Virus record (IMG/VR): IMGVR_UViG_3300028553_000178
Span: 1 to 23,053 of that record
DNA length: 23,053 nucleotides
Direction: 5' to 3' (one strand)
From: a virus
The notes under the pieces were generated by a model. The model saw only the letters and a program-made list of their open reading frames with translations, searched no databases and was not told the origin of the DNA. The position numbers and the translations under genes were made by a program. Below, one piece after another: positions 13,208 through 20,882 of this stretch. Each line of letters opens with the position of its first letter. Positions within the stretch are counted from its first letter, which is position 1.

Positions 13208-15484
13208 ATGGCTGACGAAAATCAAGAACTACAACGAATAGCAGATGAACTGCGAAATTCCTTCCAGGGCCTTGACGCCGCTACCAAAAATGCCAATGTT
13301 GGACTAGGTGCGTTTAATAAAGAACTTAAAACAGTACCCGGACAATTGGCCAAAGGGTTAGGCGGCCTAGCTTCTAGCGTAGCCAAAGGGGATACTAGCC
13401 TTAAGAGCATGAATTCAGTAGTTGATGTTGCTGCAAATGCTATTAGTGGACTGGCAAAAACAGTTCCTATATTTGGCGAAGCAATATCAGCGGCAACTAA
13501 AGCTCTTGCCGAAGGTGCCAAAATAGTAGTCGAACAACTTGACGCTACTGCTAAAACATTCAATGCCATGTCGGCAACAGGAGCTCTTGTTGCCGATGGT
13601 ATGACAGGCCTGTCTCGTCAGTTTACCACAGCAGGTTTAAATTTACAGCAGTTTCAAAAAGTTGTCGGGCAAAACTCCGTAGCACTAGCACGGTTCCGTG
13701 GTATGGCCGGCGAAGGGGCTGAAGATTTTAGCAAGGCAGTTGGCGCATTAACACAAGGGCAAGACCTTAGCTTACGTAAACTAGGTATGGGCGCAGAAGA
13801 TATTGCATCCACAGCCGGCGCATTTATAACACAACAAACAAGACTTGGTAGATCACAGTCGATGTCTACCGAGCAACTAACTGCTGGATCTAAACAATAT
13901 GCAATAGAATTAGATCAGTTAAGCAAAGTAACAGGCTTAAGTCGCGAAGCAATACAAAAACAACAAGATGCTGCATTAAGCGAAAGTAAATTCCGCGCTA
14001 ATTATGAATTGGCAATGCAAAGCGGCAACGAAGAACAAATCAAGGGTGCTCAAGGCATGATGACTCTGCAGACCCGCATGTCATCATTTGGCGCAGAAAT
14101 CGGTCAAGGGGTGAGAGATTTATCCTCGGGCGTTGCCAACACCGAAGCTTCACAAAAACTGCTTAATAGCACCGGTGGTGCTGCATTAGACATCATTAAC
14201 CGATTAAAATCAGGATCGATAGATCAAGATCAAGCACAGCAAGAATTAAACGATGCCTACCAAAGAAATAAACAAGCACAATTGCAAATTGCCAGCCAAA
14301 TAGGTGCAACCTCAAACACTTACATTGATACAGCTCAGATGGCAGATTTTGGCAATGCAATGCAAAAAGGCGCCTGGGAAAAAGCTAAAAAAACTCAAGA
14401 TGCTCAAATTGATAAAACTGATGACCTAACAAACTCCACAGTCGCTGCTCAGAAAAATCTTGAAAGGATGAATGTTGAATTTAGTAAAATGGCCATTAAA
14501 CTAATGCCCGCAGCTGCTAAAGCAATTGAGTTAATGACTGATAACATGATGAAAATGGTTAAGTGGGTTAACAAAGAGCTCGGCCGTGAGGATGTAGATA
14601 CACAAGAGCAAGATACCGCAAACTGGAAACAGATGACAGCTAGTGAAAAACTTGAAAGTGGTATTGCACGTGGGCTAGAGAAAGCAGTAGGATTAGTAAG
14701 TAATAAAGGCAAAAGTCTCCTACAAAGTCAGCGTGTTGAAACCGAGTCGGAATATTTACAAAAACAAGGTCGTCCGGGTGTTGTCTCGCCTAAAGGGTCG
14801 GCACCAGCCGGCACTTCCGGAAGTCCACAAGCTGGCCCACCTGCGCCGGTCTCGCCTAAAGGGTCGGCACCAGCCGGCACTTCCGGAAAGCTCGAGCCTA
14901 CAACTCAATCTGATTTAAAGAATATGGGCCTTAAAATTAAAGAAGGTGATGTCCAAGGACAAGACAACGGTATTAGTCCGACACTAATCGAGTTGGCCAA
15001 AAAAATTCAAGAAAGTATTCCAGGATTTGCATATTTTTCAGGATTTAACGACAAGTACCATCAAGAAAATTCGCCGTCTAGCGAACACACAAAAGGACTA
15101 GCATTAGATTTTGCTTTAGGAAAAAAACCATCTAAAGAAGAAGGAGCACAGATAGCTAGCATTCTTAAAGGGCTCGGGGCATCGTACGTGCAAGACGAAT
15201 ATAATAATGCCAGTGCTAAGGCCACCGGAGGGCACTTTCACGCCGCAGTATCTGCTGCCAATGGTGCAATTTTAAGCGGCCCTACTAGTGGATATCAACC
15301 TAATCTAACCATGCACGGTACTGAAGCAATTGTTCCACTAAACAGCCCAGCGGCACAAAGCATGGGCATGGGCAGTGACAATTCGGGTATTATGGCCGCA
15401 CAGTTAGAGAAGCTAGAAGAAATGGTTTCGGTAATGAAGAGTCAACTATCGGTAAGCACAAAAATAATGCAGTATGCTAGCTAG
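13208..15484 (+). CDS. tape-measure-like tail protein with M15-type peptidase domain
   Basis: A 758-residue protein. Residues 1-500 are Ala/Gln/Lys-rich helix-forming sequence with a hydrophobic Gly/Ala stretch near 75-110 (ISGLAKTVPIFGEAISAAT), typical of tail tape measure proteins. A Pro/Gly/Ser linker follows at about 520-565 and contains a perfect internal duplication. Residues about 595-685 carry the zinc site of M15 (VanY/endolysin-like) peptidases: SSEHTKGLALDF with H627 and D634, and GGHFH with H676 and H678. The tail end (HGTEAIVPL) resembles the C-terminus of many tape measure proteins. It would set tail length and open peptidoglycan during DNA entry. It sits beside gp26 and upstream of the portal. 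Identity as T4 gp29 counterpart is inferred from composition and neighbours. Confidence 0.75.
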   Translation: MADENQELQRIADELRNSFQGLDAATKNANVGLGAFNKELKTVPGQLAKGLGGLASSVAKGDTSLKSMNSVVDVAANAISGLAKTVPIFGEAISAATKALAEGAKIVVEQLDATAKTFNAMSATGALVADGMTGLSRQFTTAGLNLQQFQKVVGQNSVALARFRGMAGEGAEDFSKAVGALTQGQDLSLRKLGMGAEDIASTAGAFITQQTRLGRSQSMSTEQLTAGSKQYAIELDQLSKVTGLSREAIQKQQDAALSESKFRANYELAMQSGNEEQIKGAQGMMTLQTRMSSFGAEIGQGVRDLSSGVANTEASQKLLNSTGGAALDIINRLKSGSIDQDQAQQELNDAYQRNKQAQLQIASQIGATSNTYIDTAQMADFGNAMQKGAWEKAKKTQDAQIDKTDDLTNSTVAAQKNLERMNVEFSKMAIKLMPAAAKAIELMTDNMMKMVKWVNKELGREDVDTQEQDTANWKQMTASEKLESGIARGLEKAVGLVSNKGKSLLQSQRVETESEYLQKQGRPGVVSPKGSAPAGTSGSPQAGPPAPVSPKGSAPAGTSGKLEPTTQSDLKNMGLKIKEGDVQGQDNGISPTLIELAKKIQESIPGFAYFSGFNDKYHQENSPSSEHTKGLALDFALGKKPSKEEGAQIASILKGLGASYVQDEYNNASAKATGGHFHAAVSAANGAILSGPTSGYQPNLTMHGTEAIVPLNSPAAQSMGMGSDNSGIMAAQLEKLEEMVSVMKSQLSVSTKIMQYAS
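14783..14888 (+). repeat. perfect 40-bp direct repeat in the linker of the tape-measure-like gene
   Basis: Bases 14783-14822 and 14849-14888 are identical over 40 bases with a 66-base (22-codon) offset. Both are in frame and encode VSPKGSAPAGTSG. The repeat lies between the helical part and the peptidase domain. Its identity at third codon positions points to a recent duplication or continuing recombination; linker length may vary between relatives. Confidence 0.95.
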
Positions 15485-15489
15485 GTCAC

Positions 15490-15497
15490 ACTAAATA
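15490..15497 (+). promoter_or_regulatory. late-promoter-like box ACTAAATA
   Basis: CTAAATA is the form of late box reported for T4-like cyanophages. It lies 7 bases before ATG 15505. T4 spacing would start RNA at about 15503, two bases before the ATG, and no Shine-Dalgarno exists there. It may drive the endonuclease gene and the portal gene behind it. Confidence 0.5.
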
Positions 15498-15504
15498 TAC
15501 TACC

Positions 15505-15987
15505 ATGGCATTTTACGTATATCAATATATTACAGAATCAGGAACTCCTTACTATATAGGAAAAGGATGTGGTCGTCGCATCCATGTAGAGCATACTAAA
15601 ACAGATTTACCGCCAATAGAGCGTAGAATCATTATTAAAGATGGACTTACAAACGAAGAAGCAAAACAATTAGAAGGCAAACTAATTACCGAATACGGAC
15701 GTAAATTAGATGGCGGAATTTTAGATAATATTAAGATCAATCAATGGGCTTGTCACACAGGATGGACGCATTCAGAAGATGCAAAGCGCAAGATAAGCAA
15801 CGGTAATAAAGGAAAAGTTCGCACCGAAGAACATAAAGCTAACTATCGTAAACCGAAAACAGCAGAACACGCCGAAAAAATTAGACAAGCAAATTTAGGG
15901 CGTCCGTATGATCCGGTTAGATCGGCTAAAATATCGGCTACTCTTAAAGCAAGAAACAAAGCACTCAGGGAACAATTAAATGGCTGA
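15505..15987 (+). CDS. GIY-YIG homing endonuclease with NUMOD3-like repeats
   Basis: A 160-residue protein. YVYQYITESGTPYYIGKG at residues 4-21 is a GIY-YIG motif, followed by GRRIHVEH and LEGKLITEYGR with the probable catalytic Glu. The C-terminal half has NUMOD3-type DNA-binding repeats: HSEDAKRKISNGNKGK, then TAEHAEKIRQANLGR and RSAKISATLKAR. This is a standard free-standing homing endonuclease. It is placed between the tape-measure-like gene and the portal gene, and its TGA overlaps the portal start by 8 bases, so insertion preserved the downstream start. No Shine-Dalgarno is visible. The portal gene next to it carries an intein, so two kinds of homing element meet at this locus. Confidence 0.85.
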   Translation: MAFYVYQYITESGTPYYIGKGCGRRIHVEHTKTDLPPIERRIIIKDGLTNEEAKQLEGKLITEYGRKLDGGILDNIKINQWACHTGWTHSEDAKRKISNGNKGKVRTEEHKANYRKPKTAEHAEKIRQANLGRPYDPVRSAKISATLKARNKALREQLNG

Positions 15988-18900
15988 ATCAACAAACGGG
16001 CGTAATGGTCGTAATGGCGGATGGCGCAAGTATTTTAAAGTCGCTAGCCCAGGCGGCCAACTTAGCCCAATTTCGGGTCAGAATCAATTTGGACTCAACG
16101 GCTACCCTAAGCAAAACGGTCCAGGCTTTGATAACCAAACCGGCGGTACACCGAACGACTTTGCCTTCCGCAACTATGCAAGTCGCTTGCCAGAAGTATA
16201 TTCCGGCCATCCTAATCGTATCGAACGCTATAATCAATACGAAAATATGGATTGCGATTCAGAGGTAAATGCCTGCTTGGATATTATTGCCGAGTTTTCC
16301 ACGCAGGTCAACGACGACAATCAAACACCGTTTGATATTAATTTTACTGACAAGCCCACCGATCACGAAGTAGAGATTGTTAAAAAACAACTACAACAAT
16401 GGACCAAGCTAAACAAGCTAGACCAGAGAATATTCAAACTATTCCGCAATACAATCAAGTACGGCGATCAAGTATTTGTTCGTGACCCAGAAACATTTGA
16501 AATGATGTGGGTTGACATGGTCAAGGTTGCCCGTGTTATTGTCAACGAAAGCGAAGGCAAACGTCCTGAGCAGTATATTATTCGTGACATTAATCCTAAC
16601 TTCCAAAACATGAGCGTAGCTCAAAAAACCACCAGCGATTACTATGTAAGTCGTGCTACCGGCAGTTCCGGCCAAAGCAACTATACATCACCCGGCGGTG
16701 GCGGTGCAGGTGGTGGTACTGGCAACGGCGGTGTTGGCAATAGCCGTTTTACACAGGCCATGAACGAAACCTGCTTAGATGCTCGCCACGTGGTGCATCT
16801 TAGCCTAAACGAAGGACTTGACTTTTTCTGGCCATTTGGACAAAGTATCCTGGAAAACATATTCAAAGTTTACAAGCAAAAAGAATTGCTGGAAGACTCT
16901 GTGTTGATCTATCGTGTTCAACGTGCTCCAGAGCGCAGAATTTTCAAAATTGACGTGGGCAATATGCCTAGCCATATGGCCATGCAGTTTGTGGAACGTG
17001 TTAAAAATGAAATGCATCAACGTCGTATTCCTACCAATGCAGGTGGTGGCGCCAACATGATGGATGCCAGTTATAACCCGTTATGTTTAGATCTAAGCAC
17101 ACAAATTCCGTTACTTGACGGCCGCACACTACCACTTGCTGAGATCATTTCAGAATTCAATGCCGGCAAAGAAAACTGGATCTACAGTTGCGATCCGGTA
17201 ACCGGCGAAATCATGCCCGGTGTAATTGACTGGGCAGGTATCACCAAACGCAACGCCGACGTGATTAAAATCACCTTGGACAACGGCAAGGAACTCGTAT
17301 GTACCCCTGAACATAAAATTCCTGTACTAGGCCGAGGGTTTGTGGAAGCCAAAGATCTTACACCCCAGGACAGTTTAATTGCATACAACACACAAGATAA
17401 AAAAATATCAGACAACTCGTCTGAGTACCAACAAGTTTGGGATCACAAAACCAAGTCTTGGGTATGGACTCATAGAATGGTTGGAGAATTTTTTAGAAAC
17501 ATTGAAAAACACCAAGAGTTTACATATCTTGAAGAAAATATCGGTAAAGCCAAGGCAGTAATTCATCACAAAGACAGCGACCGATTTAATAACGATCCAC
17601 GCAATCTTGCTTACATGAACAAGGCCGACCATATTTTATATCATGCGGCCCAGAAAAAAACATTCTGGGAAGATATGACTCCAGAATATCGTGCCCGGAT
17701 GATAGGAAAAATTTCTGCCACTGCCAAAGACAATTGGAATAATTTAACAGAGCAACAGCGGTTATTGGCCATGTATAACATAAGAAACGCACAGAAAAAG
17801 TCTGTGTGGATGCGTAAAAATGATCCTGACACCACGGCAAGTTACAAGAAAAACGCCGGCACCGCCAGACGCAGATATATTCAAGACAATCCTGCATTTA
17901 AACAGCAACTACTTAAAAATTTAGATAATCGGGTATTTTTAAAAAATCAACCGTTAAATCTAACACAAGACATGCTAGGCATCGTGGTAAACATTGTAAA
18001 AACACAAACAAAGAATAAAAGCAAGGCCTTGTCCTTGTGTGATCAACACAGCGAATTACTGAATCTGGTCAAAGAAGCTAACCCTAGAATAGCTGGTCTT
18101 GAGTGTAAAATTGATTACAGCAAGTGGGGATACAGTAAAATGGATCGTTTGCTGGCTAACTTTGGATATAAAAATTGGAAAACATTTGTTAAAACAGTTG
18201 ACCTATACAATCACAAGATTATCAGCATAGAAACAGTGGAATCTCGTGATGTAGGGACTATCACGGTTGACGGACAAGAAAAATGGCATTCGCATCACAC
18301 ATTTGCTATTGACGCTGGAATATTTGTTAAAAACTCAATCAACGAAGATTACTTTTTTCCTGTGACTAGCGAAGGTCGCGGCAGTGACGTTACTACCTTG
18401 CCCGGCGGTTCAAACCTAGGCGAAATTGACGATTTAAAATACTTTAATAACAAAATGGCCCGCGGTCTACGTGTGCCAAGTAGCTACTTGCCCACAGGTC
18501 CAGACGACTCAGACCGTGCAATGAATGACGGCAAAGTAGGCACAGCACTTATTCAAGAATACCGATTTAACCAGTATTGCATGCGTTTACAACGCTTAAT
18601 CATGCAGAAATTAGACGACGAATTCAAGATGTTCCTGCGCTGGAGAGGCTTTAATATTGACGCAGGATTGTTTAGTATAGCCTTGTGCGAGCCACAAAAC
18701 TTTGCCAGCTATCGTCAAAGCGAGCTAGACGTAACACGTATCTCGGCGTTTACACAGTTAGAACAAATGCCTTACATGAGCAAGCGTTTTATGATGAAAC
18801 GTTACCTGGGATTAACCGAAGAAGAAATTCAAGAAAACGAAACACTATGGGCTGAGGAACGCGACGAGCCCGAGTTAACCACCACACAAGGTCAAGATCT

Positions 18901-19072
18901 ACGGTCAATTGGGGTTACCCCTGCGGGGCTAGAAGCAGACATTGCCACTGGCGAAGAACTAGCCGGAGCAGAAACTGGCGCCGTTCCGGGCGGCCCCGAA
19001 GGCAGTATGCCAGGAGCACCTACATCAGTGCCAGGCGCTCCAGCCGGTGCCCCACCGATACCGACAATTTAA
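15980..19072 (+). CDS. gp20: portal vertex protein gp20, interrupted by an intein
   Basis: The 1030-residue precursor contains an intein at residues 369-785. Removing it leaves 613 residues, compared with 524 in T4. Conserved portal segments are seen on both sides: RIERYNQYENMDCDSEVNACLD and YGDQVFVRDPE upstream, and SINEDYFFPV, TTLPGGSNLGEIDDLKYF, ARGLRVPSSYL and NDGKVGTALIQEY downstream. The portal is the dodecameric DNA gate at one capsid vertex and nucleates prohead assembly. A Gly-rich stretch at about 236-250 (PGGGGAGGGTGNGG) looks like an added flexible loop, and the C-terminus is Pro/Ala/Gly-rich. AGGGA near 15967 precedes ATG 15980 by about 9 bases; the start lies inside the end of the GIY-YIG gene. 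Active portal requires protein splicing. Confidence 0.93.
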   Translation: MAESTNGRNGRNGGWRKYFKVASPGGQLSPISGQNQFGLNGYPKQNGPGFDNQTGGTPNDFAFRNYASRLPEVYSGHPNRIERYNQYENMDCDSEVNACLDIIAEFSTQVNDDNQTPFDINFTDKPTDHEVEIVKKQLQQWTKLNKLDQRIFKLFRNTIKYGDQVFVRDPETFEMMWVDMVKVARVIVNESEGKRPEQYIIRDINPNFQNMSVAQKTTSDYYVSRATGSSGQSNYTSPGGGGAGGGTGNGGVGNSRFTQAMNETCLDARHVVHLSLNEGLDFFWPFGQSILENIFKVYKQKELLEDSVLIYRVQRAPERRIFKIDVGNMPSHMAMQFVERVKNEMHQRRIPTNAGGGANMMDASYNPLCLDLSTQIPLLDGRTLPLAEIISEFNAGKENWIYSCDPVTGEIMPGVIDWAGITKRNADVIKITLDNGKELVCTPEHKIPVLGRGFVEAKDLTPQDSLIAYNTQDKKISDNSSEYQQVWDHKTKSWVWTHRMVGEFFRNIEKHQEFTYLEENIGKAKAVIHHKDSDRFNNDPRNLAYMNKADHILYHAAQKKTFWEDMTPEYRARMIGKISATAKDNWNNLTEQQRLLAMYNIRNAQKKSVWMRKNDPDTTASYKKNAGTARRRYIQDNPAFKQQLLKNLDNRVFLKNQPLNLTQDMLGIVVNIVKTQTKNKSKALSLCDQHSELLNLVKEANPRIAGLECKIDYSKWGYSKMDRLLANFGYKNWKTFVKTVDLYNHKIISIETVESRDVGTITVDGQEKWHSHHTFAIDAGIFVKNSINEDYFFPVTSEGRGSDVTTLPGGSNLGEIDDLKYFNNKMARGLRVPSSYLPTGPDDSDRAMNDGKVGTALIQEYRFNQYCMRLQRLIMQKLDDEFKMFLRWRGFNIDAGLFSIALCEPQNFASYRQSELDVTRISAFTQLEQMPYMSKRFMMKRYLGLTEEEIQENETLWAEERDEPELTTTQGQDLRSIGVTPAGLEADIATGEELAGAETGAVPGGPEGSMPGAPTSVPGAPAGAPPIPTI
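17084..18334 (+). mobile_element. 417-residue intein with HNH endonuclease domain in gp20
   Basis: Cys1 (bases 17084-17086) begins CLDLSTQIPLLDGRTLPLAE (block A). Block B is GKELVCTPEHKIPV with the TxxH motif. The nuclease part carries TKSWVWTHRMVGEFF, then VIHHKDSDRFNNDPRNLAYM (H529, H530 and the Asn of HNH) and DHILYH. A Lys/Arg-rich region that may bind DNA follows. Block F has HSHHTFAIDAG and block G ends FVKN, with the last Asn at 18332-18334 and Ser as the first extein residue. The penultimate residue is Lys, not His. The joined extein reads ASYNPL-SINEDYF, restoring a portal sequence between two conserved regions. Its position inside the portal gene and the complete nuclease motif suggest it is still mobile. 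Confidence 0.92.
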
Positions 19073-19080
19073 TATAAATA
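19073..19080 (+). promoter_or_regulatory. late promoter box TATAAATA (exact T4 consensus)
   Basis: TATAAATA directly follows the portal stop and lies 7 bases before ATG 19088. With T4 spacing RNA would start near 19086, two bases before the ATG. No Shine-Dalgarno lies between the box and ATG, so the message may be nearly leaderless, or the box may serve the head genes further downstream. Confidence 0.65.
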
Positions 19081-19087
19081 TTGTATT

Positions 19088-19309
19088 ATGATCCTAAACG
19101 AAATTTACGAACGTAGCCCAGAAGCCTATCAAGATCTTAGTCAGGATAACAGCCAACCTCGGCTGAATAACCTACGCAAAACACGATTGACTCTACGCCA
19201 GCTTAATAAACTACGTCAGATGCAAGATGTAAGAAGTTTTGAATACAAAGAAAAACTCAAGAAAGTTAAAAAGCAGTACGCACCTCCTCCGGCTGCACCT
19301 GGACTATAA
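19088..19309 (+). CDS. small basic head protein, gp67-like by position
   Basis: A 73-residue protein with a helix-rich basic middle (LRKTRLTLRQLNKLRQMQDV) and a Pro/Ala tail (APPPAAPGL). It occupies the slot of T4 gene 67 between portal 20 and protease 21, where T4 encodes small prohead core proteins. I recall similar RKTRLTL proteins at this place in cyanophages. T4 gp67 is acidic at its C-terminus, so homology is not certain. No Shine-Dalgarno; an exact late promoter box lies just before the ATG. Confidence 0.75.
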   Translation: MILNEIYERSPEAYQDLSQDNSQPRLNNLRKTRLTLRQLNKLRQMQDVRSFEYKEKLKKVKKQYAPPPAAPGL

Positions 19310-19417
19310 TTAGTTGTAACAGAATAGTCAAATACACCCAGTTTTCCACCTCAAACCAACTAATATTATCATAATGGCGTAAGTAATATACGAGCCATAA
19401 CCTATGAAGGAGATAAT

Positions 19418-20215
19418 ATGACATCGAAATTTGAACAATTGATCGAGTTTGTGATCAATGACGAAGAGGCGAAAGCCAAAGAACTATTCCACGATATCGT
19501 GGTAGAAAAATCCCGTGAAATCTATGAAAACTTAATGGACGAATCCGAAGAAGTTGACGCTGATGAACTTGATGCTGAAGATGATGCTGAAGAACTCGAC
19601 GAAAACTTTGGCGACGACCGTGGTTTAGAAGCCGACGTTGAAGCTGAAGAAGAAGGCATGCAAGAAGACGAAGAGTCCGATGTTGAATTTGACGATGCTG
19701 CTGAAGAAGATGGCGAAGATTTAACACACGACATTGAAGCTGACGGCGACGACAGTATTGAAGATCGTGTAGTTGACTTAGAAGACAAACTTGACGAACT
19801 CATGGCTGAATTTGAAGCCATTATGGGCGGTGACGATAGTGGTGATAGTGTATCCGATATCGACGGCGGTGACGCTTTAGAAATGGACGACACAGATACA
19901 GCGGAATTCAGCGACGAATTAGCAGAAAATGTTAATTTAGCAGCTGCTCCAAAACCTGTAACAACAGAACCAGCAGGCACAAACACAAGAAGTATCAACG
20001 CTAACAACAGTGGCGCTAGAGGTGCTGTAGCAAGCCCAGTTAGAACAACTGGTGCAGAAGCTAAAGGCCGTCCAGCACCAACAACTGGTAGCATTAGTAG
20101 CGACAAGTTCCAAAACGAACCCGCAACTGGCAGTAAGAAATTATCCCCAGCACCAAAGCCAGTAACGGCCCAAGCAGCTGGTGTTAATACAAAAACTCCA
20201 TTTCCAAAAGGTTAA
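19418..20215 (+). CDS. acidic prohead core protein, gp68-like by position
   Basis: A 265-residue protein in two halves. The N-terminal FVINDEEAKAKELFHDIVVE leads into a very acidic region (about residues 43-175, long Asp/Glu runs with a DRVVDLEDKLDELMAEFE coiled coil). The C-terminal ~90 residues are Pro/Thr/Ala/Gly-rich and less charged, with the near-repeated APKPVT and AGTNT/AGVNT motifs. Its place between gp20 and gp21 corresponds to T4 gene 68, a core component that is cut by gp21 during maturation. Acidic scaffolds are usual for prohead cores, but sequence similarity to T4 gp68 is not evident. AAGGAG at 19407-19412 gives a strong ribosome site 5 bases before the ATG. The 108-base gap before it holds no clear promoter. 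Confidence 0.78.
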   Translation: MTSKFEQLIEFVINDEEAKAKELFHDIVVEKSREIYENLMDESEEVDADELDAEDDAEELDENFGDDRGLEADVEAEEEGMQEDEESDVEFDDAAEEDGEDLTHDIEADGDDSIEDRVVDLEDKLDELMAEFEAIMGGDDSGDSVSDIDGGDALEMDDTDTAEFSDELAENVNLAAAPKPVTTEPAGTNTRSINANNSGARGAVASPVRTTGAEAKGRPAPTTGSISSDKFQNEPATGSKKLSPAPKPVTAQAAGVNTKTPFPKG

Positions 20216-20224
20216 TGGTTAGAT

Positions 20225-20881
20225 ATGTCTCGTAACACTTATCTTAAAGAACATCTAAGCTTCACTCAGGCAGGACTTGAAATTCTGTCTGAGGAAGCCC
20301 AGGATGGTTCCGGTAAAGGTACCTTGAAGTTAAAGGGCATCTGTATCGAAGGTGGCGTTCGTAACGCCAATGAGCGAGTATATCCTGTAAGTGAAATTGC
20401 CACAGCAGTAAACACCATTAACGAACAAATTAAAACAGGTCATTCTGTACTGGGAGAAGTTGATCACCCAGATGATTTGAAAATTAATTTGGATCGTGTA
20501 AGTCACATGATTGAAAAAATGTGGATGGAAGGCCCTGCTGGAATGGGCACATTAAAGATACTACCTACACCGATGGGCGAACTAGTGAAAACTATGTTGA
20601 CTAACGGTGTTAAACTAGGTGTTAGTAGTCGTGGATCAGGTAATGTAAACGACGCTAATGGACATGTCAGTGACTTTGAAATCGTCACTGTAGATGTGGT
20701 TGCACAGCCAAGTGCTCCAAATGCTTATCCTCAAGCAATTTATGAAGGCCTGCTTAATATGCGTGGCGGACAAAGATTGTTGGATATGTATAAAGACCCT
20801 GGCTCAAGCAACAAAGCACAGAGATTTTTGAAAAGCGAAGTAATTCGCCTAATCGATGATCTCAAGATTAGAGGGAAATAA
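20225..20881 (+). CDS. gp21: prohead protease gp21
   Basis: A 218-residue serine protease of the herpesvirus-assemblin-like U9/U35 type. The expected catalytic residues are visible: His81 in GEVDHPDD and Ser134/Ser135 in GVSSRGSG, with VYPVSEI upstream and FEIVTVDVVAQPSAPNA downstream. It digests the core (gp22 and small core proteins) and trims gp23 before DNA packaging. Length is close to T4 gp21 (212). The ATG at 20225 lies 9 bases after the preceding stop with only a weak ribosome site, so coupling to the upstream acidic protein is likely. The stop is one base from the gp22 ATG. Confidence 0.93.
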   Translation: MSRNTYLKEHLSFTQAGLEILSEEAQDGSGKGTLKLKGICIEGGVRNANERVYPVSEIATAVNTINEQIKTGHSVLGEVDHPDDLKINLDRVSHMIEKMWMEGPAGMGTLKILPTPMGELVKTMLTNGVKLGVSSRGSGNVNDANGHVSDFEIVTVDVVAQPSAPNAYPQAIYEGLLNMRGGQRLLDMYKDPGSSNKAQRFLKSEVIRLIDDLKIRGK

Positions 20882-20882
20882 T

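Noticed and set aside
15494-15525. ATATAC/GTATAT inverted repeat around ATG 15505
   Set aside because: Only 6 AT-rich pairs with a 16-base loop, and no Shine-Dalgarno to hide; unlike the strong hairpin at 4544-4568.
19522-20106. Long open frame of 194 codons on the minus strand
   Set aside because: It is the antisense of the acidic, Asp/Glu-rich core protein gene. Its Ser-rich composition is the mirror of GAY/GAR codons, and it has no ribosome site or recognisable domain.
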